The translations under genes were made by a program, and so were the position numbers. Below, piece after piece: positions 47,071 to 59,469 of a stretch of 64,000 nucleotides of DNA (positions are counted from its first letter, which is position 1; every line of letters begins with the position of its first letter). The stretch is from Fasciola hepatica (lineage: Eukaryota; Platyhelminthes; Trematoda; Plagiorchiida; Fasciolidae), in NCBI GenBank assembly GCA_948099385.1, contig CANUEZ040000184.1:620001-684000 (forward strand). The letters run 5' to 3'. The notes beneath the pieces are model-generated. The model saw only the letters and a program-made list of their open reading frames with translations, did no database searches and was not told where the DNA came from.

Positions 47071-48599
47071 GAGCAGAGTACCCCTGATCGCACCTAAGGC
47101 ACTTCAACCACTAGTCCGGGAGTGTGGCGGTGAAATGCGCACCACTTTTAGCAACTGGCAAAAGGAGAAACACTCCTCTGAATGCCTTTTTCGGTGCGAT
47201 CTTCGGGGAGTCAGCCGTGTGCGAAGTCTATAAATATACCTTGGGCCTGATGGAAAATGCATCAATGACCCCGAGAGCATAGTATTAACCCTAGAGGAGT
47301 ACACAATAATCTGGATGCACCCGCTGCCATGCTTCACACAGCGCTGACCAGGGGAGCCAAGCTGAAGGTATGGAATACATATGTCAAAATGACTGCAGGT
47401 TTTGGCTGCACAGTTTCCGGACCTAGTTCCGGCCACCGGCAAGTGAGTCTTACCAGTGACTTCATTTTATCGACGGCCGTTTTCCTGAATAGAGATTGGA
47501 CCACATGACGGAATGAAGTATCGGATAGATGACTACACAGCCTTTATGACACAACGTTTCATCTGGAGTGACTGACAAATCTCTGTTTTATGAGTATAAG
47601 TCAGGGAGTCGCCACTTTTAATTCGATGTCAAACCCCGGCGTAGAGCTAAAATCACCTGAGCAAAATAGCCCACCACCTCGTGGTTGATAATGCCCTGAT
47701 GTTACCTGCCACTAACATGTCTGAGGATCGAGCTTTTGAAGTAGGACCCGAATTCTAGCTAACCTTTAAAACCCCATTCCATATGCCTGTCTTTCCAAGA
47801 GACCTCTCACATATTGACAAGTCTTGAACCTCCCAATTTCCTCTCTATACAAGCTCTCTCTGTAACCCCGCCTTCTGCTACCGGCCATTCCTCGTCTATA
47901 ACCATTTTCCTTGAAGTTCGGCTCATTACTGCCCCTAGCCCCTGCGCCCTGCTCCATGGCATCCCTAATCTGCTTGCTCATGTCTATCAGCACTTAGGTT
48001 TCTTCCTTCCTCATCTTGTCTCATCCCTAATCCACGCTGAGACTCAGTCCGATACTAGATCCTTGCAAACTTCCTTTTAGTTTTGTCGCTCATTCCTAAG
48101 ACAGCCTATATTGTAGAATGGCCAAGTTCTCTTGCTCATTCTATTTTCCATCCACATTCTTCCATGACGTTCTCTTTACATCTCTTCCTAAATCCACAGC
48201 TGGCACAAATGCCAGACTTCAGCGCCTTTTCATTTTTATCTCGGAGCTTACCGATTTAGGACCTTTTAACCCATCGCATCCCATTTGCACCATCTTGGCA
48301 TATTTTTCTTGCTGGATATGGGAATTGGATGGTCAACTTTTTTTGATGCTCGCATTTTACTCGACTTCTCCCCAACTGGCTTTGACCTCTGGGCTTCCCG
48401 CAACTCAGCCACTAGGCCGCTATCTACTGTTCTGGATGCACAGCTACAACTCTTCCTGGTCCCACCCGTGCGGGAAGCCGTCAGATCCCATAATTTGTCA
48501 AGCGCATATGAGGCTTTTGGGACGTCCACCAAGAAGTTCGGGGGCAAATGCTGATCTGCGGTGACGGCCAACAACCTCGAGCACTGTACTGACCACCTC
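47071..48599. other. Post-LINE-A interval, weak signals only
   Basis: A minus-strand frame at 47442-47104 has a pattern faintly like a LINE RT C-terminal tail, but the match is too weak to call. Overlapping frames at 48118-48564 (plus) and 48613-48266 (minus) look protein-like in both directions, and I cannot choose between them. By position it could be the 3' untranslated part of LINE-A. Confidence 0.3.
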
Positions 48600-49690
48600 C
48601 CTGGCAGGTGCACCCAGACAGTAACGCTATAAGGAAGTCTACCAATGGCTTTTCCCGTTGGTTTTGCTGTTCATGTTATCACAACCTAGCAAAATGATCC
48701 TGGATCACACACTTCTATCGTGGTTGCTCTGCCCGTGTACAAACATCAGTGAGTAACCATGACATTTTCAACGGTGAGGGGCGCTGGCGGACTCACCGCT
48801 TTGGCTGTCGCACATCGGACTTGCAGGCCATCTACGACGATTCGCATGAGTAAACGTGCAGATGGATCACATCTACCGTGTTCAAGTCGGAGTGTCTTTC
48901 GGGTTGGTTGTCCAGTACCCGGTCAGCCCCGTCCATTTGCGCAGGTTGCGGATCGCACGCTCTAACTCTTCTCAACCTACCACTCCAATACTGTCGGCTG
49001 CTGGCCGCAAGCCCCAAAGTTCTTTTTCCGCCAGGGTGCTCCATCCTATAGTTTTTGTCATCACTCTGATCGCATTCCATTGTTTTCGTTCTACTACGGC
49101 AAACACTTCCACCCATTCTGCCCCTGCTCCCACCAGCTTACACCACATTACCTCCCATTGCATGTCACTGTCGTCCTACCCACTTCACTCTGCCGGCGCT
49201 CGCCCACATGTCTTTCCCCCTGTCGTCATTTCCGGCCCCCAGTCTCTATCCACCTGGTATCAACCTATGCCCATGAAGCGCAATGATGGCATTCTTATAC
49301 CTCATTGCTCACCGTTTTTTCAAGTCCTTCCCCAATCTCCATCCTCAAACCCAACACCGTTAAGCACAAGTCCCGCTCCCACTCGTGAACAATCTCCACA
49401 TCAGAACTCGCCGTTCTACACTTTCTATCTTTTACGGCCACATTTATTATCTGATCACAAACACTGCATTCCTCTGTGGATCTTTCCAATAGTCCGTGCC
49501 CCTGGTAGCATTTTCCGGCTCCAGGCACTTGTACAATGGCCTATAATCGCGTGGCTCTCCAGTTCCACTGCCCTAATTCCGAGGTGAATTCATTTCTCGT
49601 GCCTTGTGTTCATCCACCTGTTCACCTGTCCTGGTGCTTCTTTCTTATCAGGCCTCCTCGTCTTTCACCTGTACTGAAGACGATTGAGAA
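48600..49690 (+). mobile_element. F1 family, upstream portion, 3'-truncated
   Basis: Plus-strand matches to the minus copy at 4687-7150 run in collinear order: CACCGCTTTGGCTGTCGCACATCGG (48796) against 6930-6955; the block around 49085-49200 (CCATTCTGCCCCTGCTCCCACC, CTTCACTCTGCCG) against 6560-6660; and CATCCACCTGTTCACCTGTCC with GGTGCTTC (49610-49645) against 6080-6140. Similarity stops about 49690, so the ATT-tailed end is missing. No protein domain is visible. Confidence 0.65.
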
Positions 49691-52600
49691 TGGAACATAA
49701 TTCGTAAATGTTCAGGATAGAAGAGGCTTCAAATAGCTGGGCCTCGAAGGCTGAATACGGAAAGTAAATCTCAGCTTTATTTATCTAAAGAAAGCAGGAA
49801 AACTCAGACATCAAAAATAAACTTATGTGGGTTAAACGAAACGTGAAACTTGACAGACTGTTTCAGCAAAAGCTAGCCCGATAAACATGTACAGCTCGAG
49901 TTTACCAACGGATAATATCTTCGTCGTTGTGCGACTCTACACCCTCAAGAACTTACACAATATGGCTGAGAAGATGTTGAAAAATAGCTGGCGAGACACT
50001 CAGATCAAAGGGCTGAATGTTGTGCCGAAATAAACCAGAAGGGGCACCGACGGTTATTGAAGCACTCAATCTCCTTACGGTGGATATTCGCGGGTATGTA
50101 AATTTTAAGTCAATCTAGAGAACATCCTAAACGTCTTTAGTCGGTAAAGCTCGCCTTTGGGTTCTTCATTCGTGCAAGTACCTCGCGGTCGGTGTTTATC
50201 CAATCAGTAGTCACTGCGAATTCATTGTGTCGTTTCATCGACCCCCACAGGGGTGACAATCAGTATGGCCCAGTTAAAAGACTGTACGGGGTTAATAATT
50301 CAGAGCTTACACGTAAACGGTGGCACCTGACGGACAGCTTCTCTCGAATCACAATGGCTTGTTCTGTGCTTTAGACAAGCGGAATCGCCAGATATCCTCA
50401 CCTTGTTCCAGGAAAGTGCATTCCTCCAGCAACCCAAGAATGCCGAAGAAACATCCGTCTTGTTTTTGAAGAACCAAGAGATGCCAGGGAAGGTTCATTG
50501 GCGTACTACCTGAGGCAGAAACCAAAAACCCACATTCAGTAGCAACAAAATCACCTATCTTAGGTGAAACCCCGCCAGAACCGGAGAGTGGGAGAGCATG
50601 CCAAGTAATATGTGGGATAGTCACATTGGTAGGATAATTCTTGGTCAAGCTGCAGGTTTTGCCGATAGTTCGCTTGGAATTATAGTTTTTACTTTCTCAG
50701 AGTTAAAGATTATCTGCTACCCCCTGGACGGTGCGACGTCTGGTTTGCATGTGAAAACCCCTCTGGCAAAACTGTCAAAGCAAGTGCTGAAAACTTGTGT
50801 AGTGTGGAGAAGAGCCAGATAATGCTGAGAGACTCATTGGCCAACAAGCCCGCGCCAAAAGTTGAACCTGTTTCGTAGGACTTCGAACGAATCTTCCGCT
50901 GGAGTGGACGGTGACTGCCAAGATGACCGATTAGCTTGTTTAAAGGCGGTAATTTTGAGCTCATCTTTTGCCCTAACGTTTAGTAAAGTAGAACAGTACG
51001 GATTCTGGTACAGTAGTTGCTGTCTCTACTTCTCGTAACCGTTCACAAGCTCGGCGAATGTTATGTGAAGTCTGACTAGTTGCGAGTAGCATTTTCTGCT
51101 GCAACCGCGGTACGTTGATTCGTGCCATCAAATGATAGTGCAGCTCATCTTTTAGATCAAAGCCATAGCCACACTTGATTGCCTGTGTCTGCAGATGAAT
51201 AATAAACTCACATGCCGATTGGTTTTTAATTCTAGTAAAGCAGTTTGATATGGGTCAGCATCAACTAGGCTGGCCGGCCTAAAATACTGCAAATCAGTGG
51301 TTACTAGCTTATTGTACGGTAAATTGATAGGATGATCCGGAAAAGGCAAATTGTTTGCTGAACGATACTCATTCCTATCATCAGAATGGGGAAAAATGCC
51401 CTTTCCTTATCTTCCAGATGGCTTCTGGTCAGACACCAAATGTCGAAACGTTTCACGTGAACCTTGATCTGTCAGGATGGTAAGTTTATATCGAGGTTTC
51501 ATTAAAAAGGCAGTCACGGTTTAGTTCCTCAGTGCGACACGAAAAGCACTATTGGATGGATTGAATAGGCTGAACTCCGCACATAACTACGGAGAAATAA
51601 GAACTCCGCAAGGGCAAAGAAAGTAGCGTGACCTGGTATGTGCAGAATCACATACGGCGAAAATATGTATCGCAACAGAAGGAATCCTGCGAAGAAAACG
51701 GCAGGAGTTTATCTTGAACATCACAGCCTTCTCCATCAGTTTTCTGTGCTCTACAGGCACAGACTACCTCCGCCGGCCGACGACGTAGGTGAACTCAACG
51801 AGCCATGGCCAGCAAGTTCGGTGTTACAAGCGCGAACTGGACTTGCCACTGATTACAGTCAGCTCCCACCTGAGGTACCCTGCATTCGGCCTACCTTTTG
51901 CCCCATCCTGTTTCCAGGCAGTGAAGCCTGGAATTTGATTGGCTCTACGCTCCTCCTTTAGTGAAGTCCCCGTGGTAGCCCTAATCTCATTCTTTCGTTC
52001 TGGTGGTCCTAAGCTACAGGCTTTTGTGTATTATACGATGGCACCCTCTGCCGGGTTGACGGATCTGTCTTTACTCCTTAGGGCCGCCGTACCCCCAGCG
52101 TAAGTCCGGAGGTGACATCTCGGTTTTGCACCAGCAGTCACCTGACCCGTATTTTCTATAACTTTCGAGGGAACACCATGCCTGGCAAGTGTATTGTGGC
52201 CAGAGGAAACTCTTAAGCCCTCCCTTTTCTCATCGTTTGGCCCCCTATTATCACTCAACAGCTTCAGTGACCTACTGTTCCTCAAATGTCGTCGCTGTTT
52301 TTACAACGACTATCGCCCAGCTTTAATTCCCATTACCTTCACTCGGTCCGAACTGGCTTGATGTTGATGTTATCCTTGTCCGCATTTTAGTCACGCCTCT
52401 GTGCTGGGGGACGGACGGTTGCAGAGAGTCCACCTGTTCTGTGCGCCTAATTGATAAATTCGGGCTGCCGCACCCTCTGGTTCACCCTTCTATCGGTTAC
52501 GCTATATTTTCGTTAGTGAGACTGGCTATCACTGACGGCCACAGTTTTTGGTTTGGATCTACCTGCAGGTGTTTCGCTTGATCTAGCTGTCACCCAACAC

Positions 52601-55597
52601 AGATTTTTCTGAGGCACGCAGGGTTGTAAGGTGAAAAAGCCTTCTCAACTGGCCTCTAAGTCTAGCTCAACTCCGTCTTCATTGATGCCATTATCAGTGT
52701 TGCTTCGTATTGAACAAATCATATATTTGTTTACTGATCATTTCCACAACTTCCCCTGGCTCTTGTTTTGTTTGAAACTATCTTTGAGTCCCCGATTTTT
52801 ATAATGAATGCCTTGGAAAACCATGAAGCTCTTAAGATCATCCGTGCACGTACTACCTAAGCCGGCTTTACAGTGGGCCAAATAAAACAAGCAACACTTT
52901 CTTGGCTTTGATGGTAGTTTTTTTATTGCCTTGCCATATCTCGTCGCTTGGTTGAGTCTGATTATGACTTTGAAACTTCAAGGGTGTTTTGTGGAGAAGT
53001 GGAATTTGTTAGCCAGAAATAGTGCGGAATCTGTTGCTGCCTCATGTCCACAGAGGTGTATGCATTTTTTGTTTGCCTGTTGCAGTGAGCAGAGACCTCT
53101 GGAGCCCCTCACACGTGGAACTGGCTAGAATGTAGCCCTACACTCCATATCCTATGATCTAACCAGAACAAAACGTTGACATGGTGGATGTCAGACAAAA
53201 CAACGGGATTCTTTGCGCGGATAGGAGGATGCCTGCCACGGTCGTGAAAGGGCAGTATTAAGAACCTATGGAACTCACAGATAACATAACTATCTAGACT
53301 CTGGCTGGAAGTGACCATTACAGTTCCGTGCGACCTAAATGATCCGAATCCTGTAAAACGGAAAGCACTCGTCTTCACCAAACTTGGACTCCAGACAGCA
53401 TCAAATTTACCGTCGGTGGAGCATGTTCAGTAATCGGCTGTAAACCTAACAATAGGAGCCGAGCCACTCGGATTTGTGGTCACCTAGAGATATAAAACAG
53501 TAGGTTCGGGAAAACGACAAAACTGGCAGAGTTTCCAATAAAGCTGTGAAGCTGACCCCCTTCTGAGAAACTGTACAGCGAGAGATCGTTGTATAGTTAC
53601 AAATCGCGATGACCGGTGAAGGGAGACGATTGAATCACCTCCCTCAAAAAATTCGAAAGCACTTTGTTTTGACTAGAATTCTAACACATTGGAATTCCAT
53701 TTCATACCATGATACCACTCTTAGTAGCAAAGATATACAAATAGAAGCTGTTGCCAGACGATGGGGGCCCTTCAGTTGCGATCTATCAGAGTATAAGCCA
53801 CTACACCCGTTGCTGCTTTTGGTTGTCAAGAGATTGACCTGCCCACGTCGAGTGGACAAAATTATTTACCGAGTTGAACACAAGGTCTTGAGGACCTGTG
53901 GGATCGCAAGTATGCCAGCTGGTGCACCTAAAATGGTTGCGAAGAGCATTGAAAATGGAAGTCAGTGAGCAGCTCTCGCATCTTTAGGGACAAAAGGAGT
54001 TACGTTTTTTGGTCTGATGATGTAAGAGGGGTTGAAGCTCCCTCCCACGAATTGATTCATGGATTCTATTCTCCACGTCGTATGGCGTCGCATGAATTTC
54101 CAAAGAAGGATAATACTGTGGGACTCGATAACGTGAAGTGAGAGAAACCTACTAAATCTGTCGTTTCTTACATTTCTCTGAAAAACTAGATTTTAGTTGA
54201 AGCATTTGTCGAAAAACCCTATGGCCAAAATGTCTGCGAAAACCTAACTCGATGAACCTCCTATCTAGTTTGTTGGTACCTGCTCAGGAACGTCTTTTAA
54301 AAGGCAGTTTTGGACGAAGCTATAATCTGTACTTCTTCAGGAGCGAAGGACCTTATTAATCTATATTCTGGGCCTCCGAACACCCATTTTTTTTCGAGGA
54401 AGTGTTCGGTACATTAACGTTTTTTCTTTGCCGTGAGTCGTGAAGCTTTCTCCCGTGGTTTTTCTACTGTTAGCCTCTTTCAGCTACCAAAATAAGTACA
54501 CTGACTGTCTTGGGAAGAAAAGTAAACTCTGGATTTCACTGGTATTTCGATGCTATCAATTGCGTGCACAAACTGCTGAGCCTTCGTTCTGAAACTCAAA
54601 AGTTAGGATGGGTCTCACTTAGGCCTACCATTAAGTCTTTCTTTTCCTCCTAGAATTTTGACGGTCACACCATTTTCTCCCTATGATCATTCCAGAACTG
54701 TTAGGGAGGGATTTGAGGGCAAACGTCTGGTCACGCTATTCCCCTCCCCGTTCGGTAGTTTATTTACCAAGGTGATCTGGTGGCATAGAATGCCTGTGCA
54801 AACTGTGGGTGGTCCAGCCCGATCCATCTGCGGTGGTTCTTTGAAACACCACCACTGCCTCAAAATCTGCTCCCAGTTCCACCTTATTCCCACAGGAATA
54901 AAGCCATAAAAGAACTCTCGGGTCTAGTTACTAAGGTGCCTAGTAGTAAATGAATTCCCCTCCTTTGCCAGGCTACGTAAAAGTCCTCTGTAGGTATATT
55001 CCCTAGTTTGGGAGCCATACACTACGGTTAAAGGGCCTTGTACGGCAGTTCAAAGGTCATTCCTCGCTAATAAAATAGTTATATGCAAAATGTTAGTATT
55101 GCGGGTCAACACAACCAAATATCGGAAACGTTTTCTAGTGGTTGTGAGTGTGAAATGACTCTTATCATTCTAAACACATTTCGGCAATACCGTGAATAGA
55201 TTACCGGTTAAAAATTAATAAAGAAAACAGGGAGATACTGGAAAGTTTTAGTTAGCAAACTCCCGTAAATGAACCTTTAATTTATTTCTTCGTGCTTTCT
55301 ATGGAACTTTTGGAGCGGTTATTCTACAGCTAAACTAATCTGCCATGAGCTGGCAGCTGGATAATTACCCATACCGTATATTGCTTTTTTCCTTTAGGAA
55401 TTGAACCTCATGGTTAATAGCTCTGATTAACTGGCCAATGGGTTCGCGTGTTGTGAAAGTACTGGATTGATGTATATTTTGACTACCTGCACCATGCACC
55501 CTACCGTTGTAAAATCACTGACTCGTCATGAGAGATGAATCGGAACATGAACTCAATAATGAAAGCGTCAGATTGGTTTCTAAGCCTGCCAAGTCAA
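49691..55597. other. 5.9 kb without recognisable features
   Basis: Only short frames exist, the longest being 107-119 codons at 51638-51961 and 53609-53968 (plus). I looked for RT, integrase, transposase, ribozyme and tRNA signals on both strands and saw none. It could be intronic or intergenic DNA with very old repeats. Confidence 0.4.
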
Positions 55598-55742
55598 CGT
55601 TAATGCTTGAGGCTCCCATAAAAACTAGTTAACAATACCAAATTTTTAGCTGGCAATGCTGGAACGAGAAAACCCACCGAAAACACATAGATCAGGATGC
55701 ACCATTGGCCTCAACCAAGGCTGCTGAGCGCAAACTGAACTG
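55598..55742 (+). repeat. Left terminal inverted repeat of a 1.4 kb unit
   Basis: About 145 bases match the reverse complement of 56828-56973 with scattered substitutions and small indels (shared words GCTTGAGGCTCCCATAAAA, GTTAACAATACCAAATTTT, CAGCTGGCAATGCTGGAACG, ACCCACCGAAAACACATAG). The pair encloses about 1.1 kb. The divergence makes it older than the other hairpins of the window. Confidence 0.85.
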
Positions 55743-56827
55743 AGCTGAACATATACCCTTTTCCTCGCCTAGGTTTGGTGAATTTCTTCCTCCGCTCACG
55801 CGACGGCCCCGTCCAGATTTCCCTGCAGTCAAAGCAGCCAGTACTAGACGACAGCAAGCATTCCAATTGGCCGTAACTGGTTTGCTTATTCTCCCAAGCT
55901 GAGGTTGAATGAGGTAAAGTGTTGAATGAGTTTCGTCGGCTGAGGCGGCTCACATGGAGCTTAAATACGTCACTGTAGTTTGTTGGCTGCCTTAGCAACT
56001 TATTTCGCACAGCCGATCGATAAGGATCCTGTCTTGGTGACGCAATAATTCGAGGATTATTTAACTGTTAAGCTTTACGATACTTCTTGTCTGATATGAC
56101 CACGTCTAGACAAAAAGTCGGTTTTTATGAACGCAGGAGTGATTCTCTCAAATTTAATTTCTAGATTGACACGGCTGTCTTTTTGAATGTAGACCCATGG
56201 TTTCAAGTGTAGTGTTTCGATATTAGTTGTATGGCTTTTGATTCGAAAGTGATAACAGCCGAAAACCAACCGCGCAATGCTTAAGCGCAAGGGTGGTTGG
56301 TTGGATGTGCGTAATCGATGAGCGGCAATAGCCGCGGCTAGATCGTTTGCTCTAGGAGACGTTTTTTCTCGTAAACCAAATACGATGCTACACTACCCAT
56401 CGGAGCAGTTTCAAGACATCTTTACGGAAATTCTTTTGCCAGTCCGTGGTTCTTTCCACCGTTTTACTTTTACCGTCTTATTCTGCTATGGAAACCAGTG
56501 ATCGGTGATTAACTCAGTTAAAGGCTGACAGGCAAATAGATACAGCTATTGAATGCACTTGGGTCCCACACAAAGACTCCTCCGTTACTTAGCACGAAAG
56601 TATCTACTTTAAGTGGCCCACACTAGCAAATTTACCCCAATGGAGTCAAACTAAACGGTTGTTTCGTTGAGAGATATGCATCATTTTTTACTGCAGACCC
56701 CAAATTTATAATTGTATCATACAACGACCTTATTTGTTCTGAACAAGTGAAGAAATAGAATAAATTTATGGTAATCGTGGCGGTGATTGATAATAATTCA
56801 CGATTAACACAAATTATACTAGATGAA
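55743..56827. other. Interior between the 145-bp inverted repeats
   Basis: AT-rich sequence with short frames only (for example 56010-55711 minus, overlapping the left repeat). No transposase signature seen, as expected for a non-autonomous unit. Confidence 0.45.
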
Positions 56828-56973
56828 CAGTTTAGTTTGCGCTAAGCAGCCTTGGTTGAGACCAATGGTGCATCCTGATCTATGTGTTTTCGGTGGGTTT
56901 TTCCCGTTCCAGCATTGCCAGCTGAAAATTTGGTATTGTTAACTAGATTTTATGGGAGCCTCAAGCATTACCG
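56828..56973 (-). repeat. Right terminal inverted repeat of the 1.4 kb unit
   Basis: Reverse-complement partner of 55598-55742. Flanking bases at the two outer ends do not give an obvious target-site duplication. Confidence 0.85.
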
Positions 56974-57177
56974 TCACTGAATTATGCAAAAATATACCAG
57001 GCGGGCAACTGCTTGTGTAATCAGCTCCTCGCTGATAATGAGATACTCAACCAAGTGCAGATTATTTATTGCCTTGGATTACCACGTTTCGCTATTGTTT
57101 CAGGGTTATATTCAGAGCAGCGGCAAGTTTGACTAAATACCGCGCAATGGTGATTACCCTGGGTCTCACACTGCTAC

Positions 57178-57197
57178 TAATAATAATGATAATCATG
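57178..57197. repeat. Short AAT-rich tract
   Basis: TAATAATAATGATAATCATGG followed by TATATTTCTCG recalls the tail and 3' end of F1 on the minus strand, but similarity is too short to call an element. Confidence 0.4.
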
Positions 57198-57500
57198 GTA
57201 TATTTCTCGACTGGGATCAAGAGGCATCTACAAGGCTAGATCCTGGAGTACAGCATCACACAGAAGAATGAAACATTCACAGATTTTAAACGTCGTATTT
57301 GTACATCCCAGTGACAGTACGATAGGACCACACAGTGCTTGAAACAGCTAAGTTGAGGCTGGTTGACTCGGGTAGTGCAAAGCTCTTCCGGCTTCGGGAG
57401 CAGGGTACCCAGGAGAGCTCGCCAAGAGTGAAGCTGCTGATTAAAGTGTAATTGAAGTGCGGGGAATATGTAGTACATACAAAAGTGGCCTAAACAGTGA

Positions 57501-58076
57501 GTCCCCGAGAGATCAAACAAAGGTTGGGATGTACAGAAGGAAATAAATGGATTCACCAGACAGGTGTCCGAAGGATCCGTATCGGAAGACCCGGAGGATG
57601 TTTTCACTAACGAATATCCAGACGCGGTGGAGAGTAAAACAAGCATCGAGTTGTCCATCAGTAATATCGGCGGCATACTGGGTGAACTGCTTACACCGAT
57701 GTCACTTGGACAAGCCCCTGGGCCGGTGAGCGGCAAGTTCCGTTTATAGTTTTTCACCTTAGAGATAACTTCCTCCAACAGGACCCTGTCCGGTGTCACT
57801 TGGGTGATTTTCAAGGTCACCAACCTTTTTGGTACGCTAGATTTTATCTCTAAGCACATGAAGATTGGAAGGTTAGATATTCAGAACAAGATTCTTCATG
57901 AAATATTACCGCTCAACTCATCAAAAGACAAAAATACAAGAACTCTACAGCTGTCTTGTCTTTATAAGCAATTGTCAGCAATGGGCGTCATCAAAGCCCC
58001 ACCGAGGCTCAAAAGTAGGCTGAGCGATTATGGGTCCAGGCCCCTGCCTGCCCGCGACGACGTAAAGGTTAACTGA
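57501..58076 (+). pseudogene. Unassigned degraded coding frame, part 1
   Basis: A plus-strand frame is open from 57501 to a TGA at 58074-58076 except for one TAG at 57747-57749. The first half is acidic (EGSVSEDPEDVFTNEYPDAV) and the second half, after the TAG, is basic and amphipathic (GTLDFISKHMKIGRLDIQN, then KAPPRLKSRL). The composition looks protein-like, but I recognise no family. A 207-codon minus-strand frame (57859-57236) overlaps and may be its shadow or the reverse. The right part is inside the hairpin arm. Transposon or viral ancestry cannot be excluded or shown. Confidence 0.35.
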
Positions 58077-58720
58077 AGGTATACATCACAAGTACGGAAG
58101 ATGATTTGTCAGAGGCTGAAGATGATGGAAATTCACATCATCACTGTTTAGGTAAGTGGGCAGATTCTCGCAGCCAGCCCACAACCTCCGTAAGACGGAG
58201 TTGTTGGTGAAAAATTATGAGCAGGCTCTTTGGTTACCGTGAAAACGCTTTCGTCAAACAGTTTACCAGTTGACTGCAGCATTGTTTCTCCATACAAGCC
58301 GAACCTCATTCGGCCGCAACACGCTAGTCTCCGATAAGCTGATCCAATTGGCGATCTTCGACAGCTTCTCCCTAACTTATTTGCAGTTGCACTGCGCAGT
58401 GCAGTGCGATACAGGTCTAAATTTTGCCCACATGACTCTATTCTATGCTACTTCCGAAAACTTTTTGAACTACAAAATGGTGCCCGTAGATATGAGAGTA
58501 TGGACTGACACGTAGCTTGGAAGATGGCTCCGTTTTACTAGTAGACACTGCTTCAGCACCGGCCCCGTGCCGAGCTTACAAAACCCATACTGACTGTCGG
58601 TGGCGCTACTTGATGAACGGGAGAAGAATCTTTCCGGCAGAGTTCAAACCTCAAGACCCGATCGCCCGCATCAGTCAGACTAGTGTGCTGTGTGCGACGA
58701 GTGAGCACGTGGTCTGACAA
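58077..58720 (+). pseudogene. Unassigned degraded coding frames, part 2
   Basis: After 58076 the reading continues in broken form. An acidic stretch TSTEDDLSEAEDDG precedes a donor-like AGGTAAGT at 58150-58157. Then follows a frame from about 58199 to 58515 with one TGA (LLVKNYEQALWLP before it; DKLIQLAIFDSFSLTYLQL and LNYKMVPVDMRVWTDT after it), and a shifted frame 58517-58717 containing CRAYKTHTDCRWRYLMNG. The pattern of long same-strand frames with few stops suggests a former gene, but no family is recognised. Confidence 0.35.
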
Positions 58721-59469
58721 CATTTATCTTCTTCGGTTTTACAAGTAAAACGAGATATTTGGCAGGTGGACTAAAGTTTTCGCTAAAGCTGGTGGGACGG
58801 TACAAAACAATAGAAAAAAGCCACTTTATTTCATGATGTTTGATTTTCACTGGAGTCTACGTGCATGGGTATAAGAGCGTTCTGATAAAGGTCGTACTTT
58901 TCGCTTCACTGTTGACCGTACATGCCACCTAAGCCATGGGGGCATAAATAATTGATTGTTCCGAAACACTTGCTCGGGAATCTTGCAATTTTTGTAACAG
59001 TTCCGCAAATTTTGAGAAAGATTTGCGTATGTTCAAAAAGAAAACATAAACATTTCATATTTTTGAAGGTGACAAAGGCTCCAGGAAGCTGCGTACGCCC
59101 TCCTGGATACTTTTATGTCTTTTTTCAATTTTCTTATTCCTTATAACAGGGGGCGTTACGTGGCTGCAACCACTCAAGTTCTGTAACAATAACGTCTGAC
59201 AACTGCTCCTTCATATCGTGATAAAATTTGTCTCAGATTCTGTATAGTCGAAGCTGTCGGAGTCGAGTGCAAAAGTTGTTCATAAATTCAACGAACAAAT
59301 GCAATTTTCACCCGCTCATGGATAACCTTTCCGCGTGGAATAGCAGGCATCCAGTGATCAGGAGCCTTGAGTTGCCAGGATGGTAGAAAATTACCATGGA
59401 TCCAAAGAAATTTGCGTACATGCTCGAAATACGCTGAACGGATTGTTCGCAGTCAGGAATGTTCATGTT

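Noticed and set aside
47104..47442. Minus-strand LINE RT C-terminal tail
   Set aside because: A loose pattern (HSEECFSFCQ, RISPPHSRT) recalls CR1 tails, but no strong block supports it and LINE-A runs on the other strand.
48118..48613. Overlapping frames of 148, 89 and 115 codons as a gene
   Set aside because: Frames look protein-like on both strands; without homology I cannot choose one, and the position fits a LINE 3' region.
53100..53480. THAP-type zinc finger (CSVIGCKPNNR on the plus strand)
   Set aside because: Only one short cysteine motif; the following family positions (VSFHxFP, later C-x-x-H) are absent.
57236..57859. 207-codon minus-strand frame as a gene
   Set aside because: It overlaps the protein-like plus-strand frame at 57501-58076, and no domain is recognised; direction cannot be decided.
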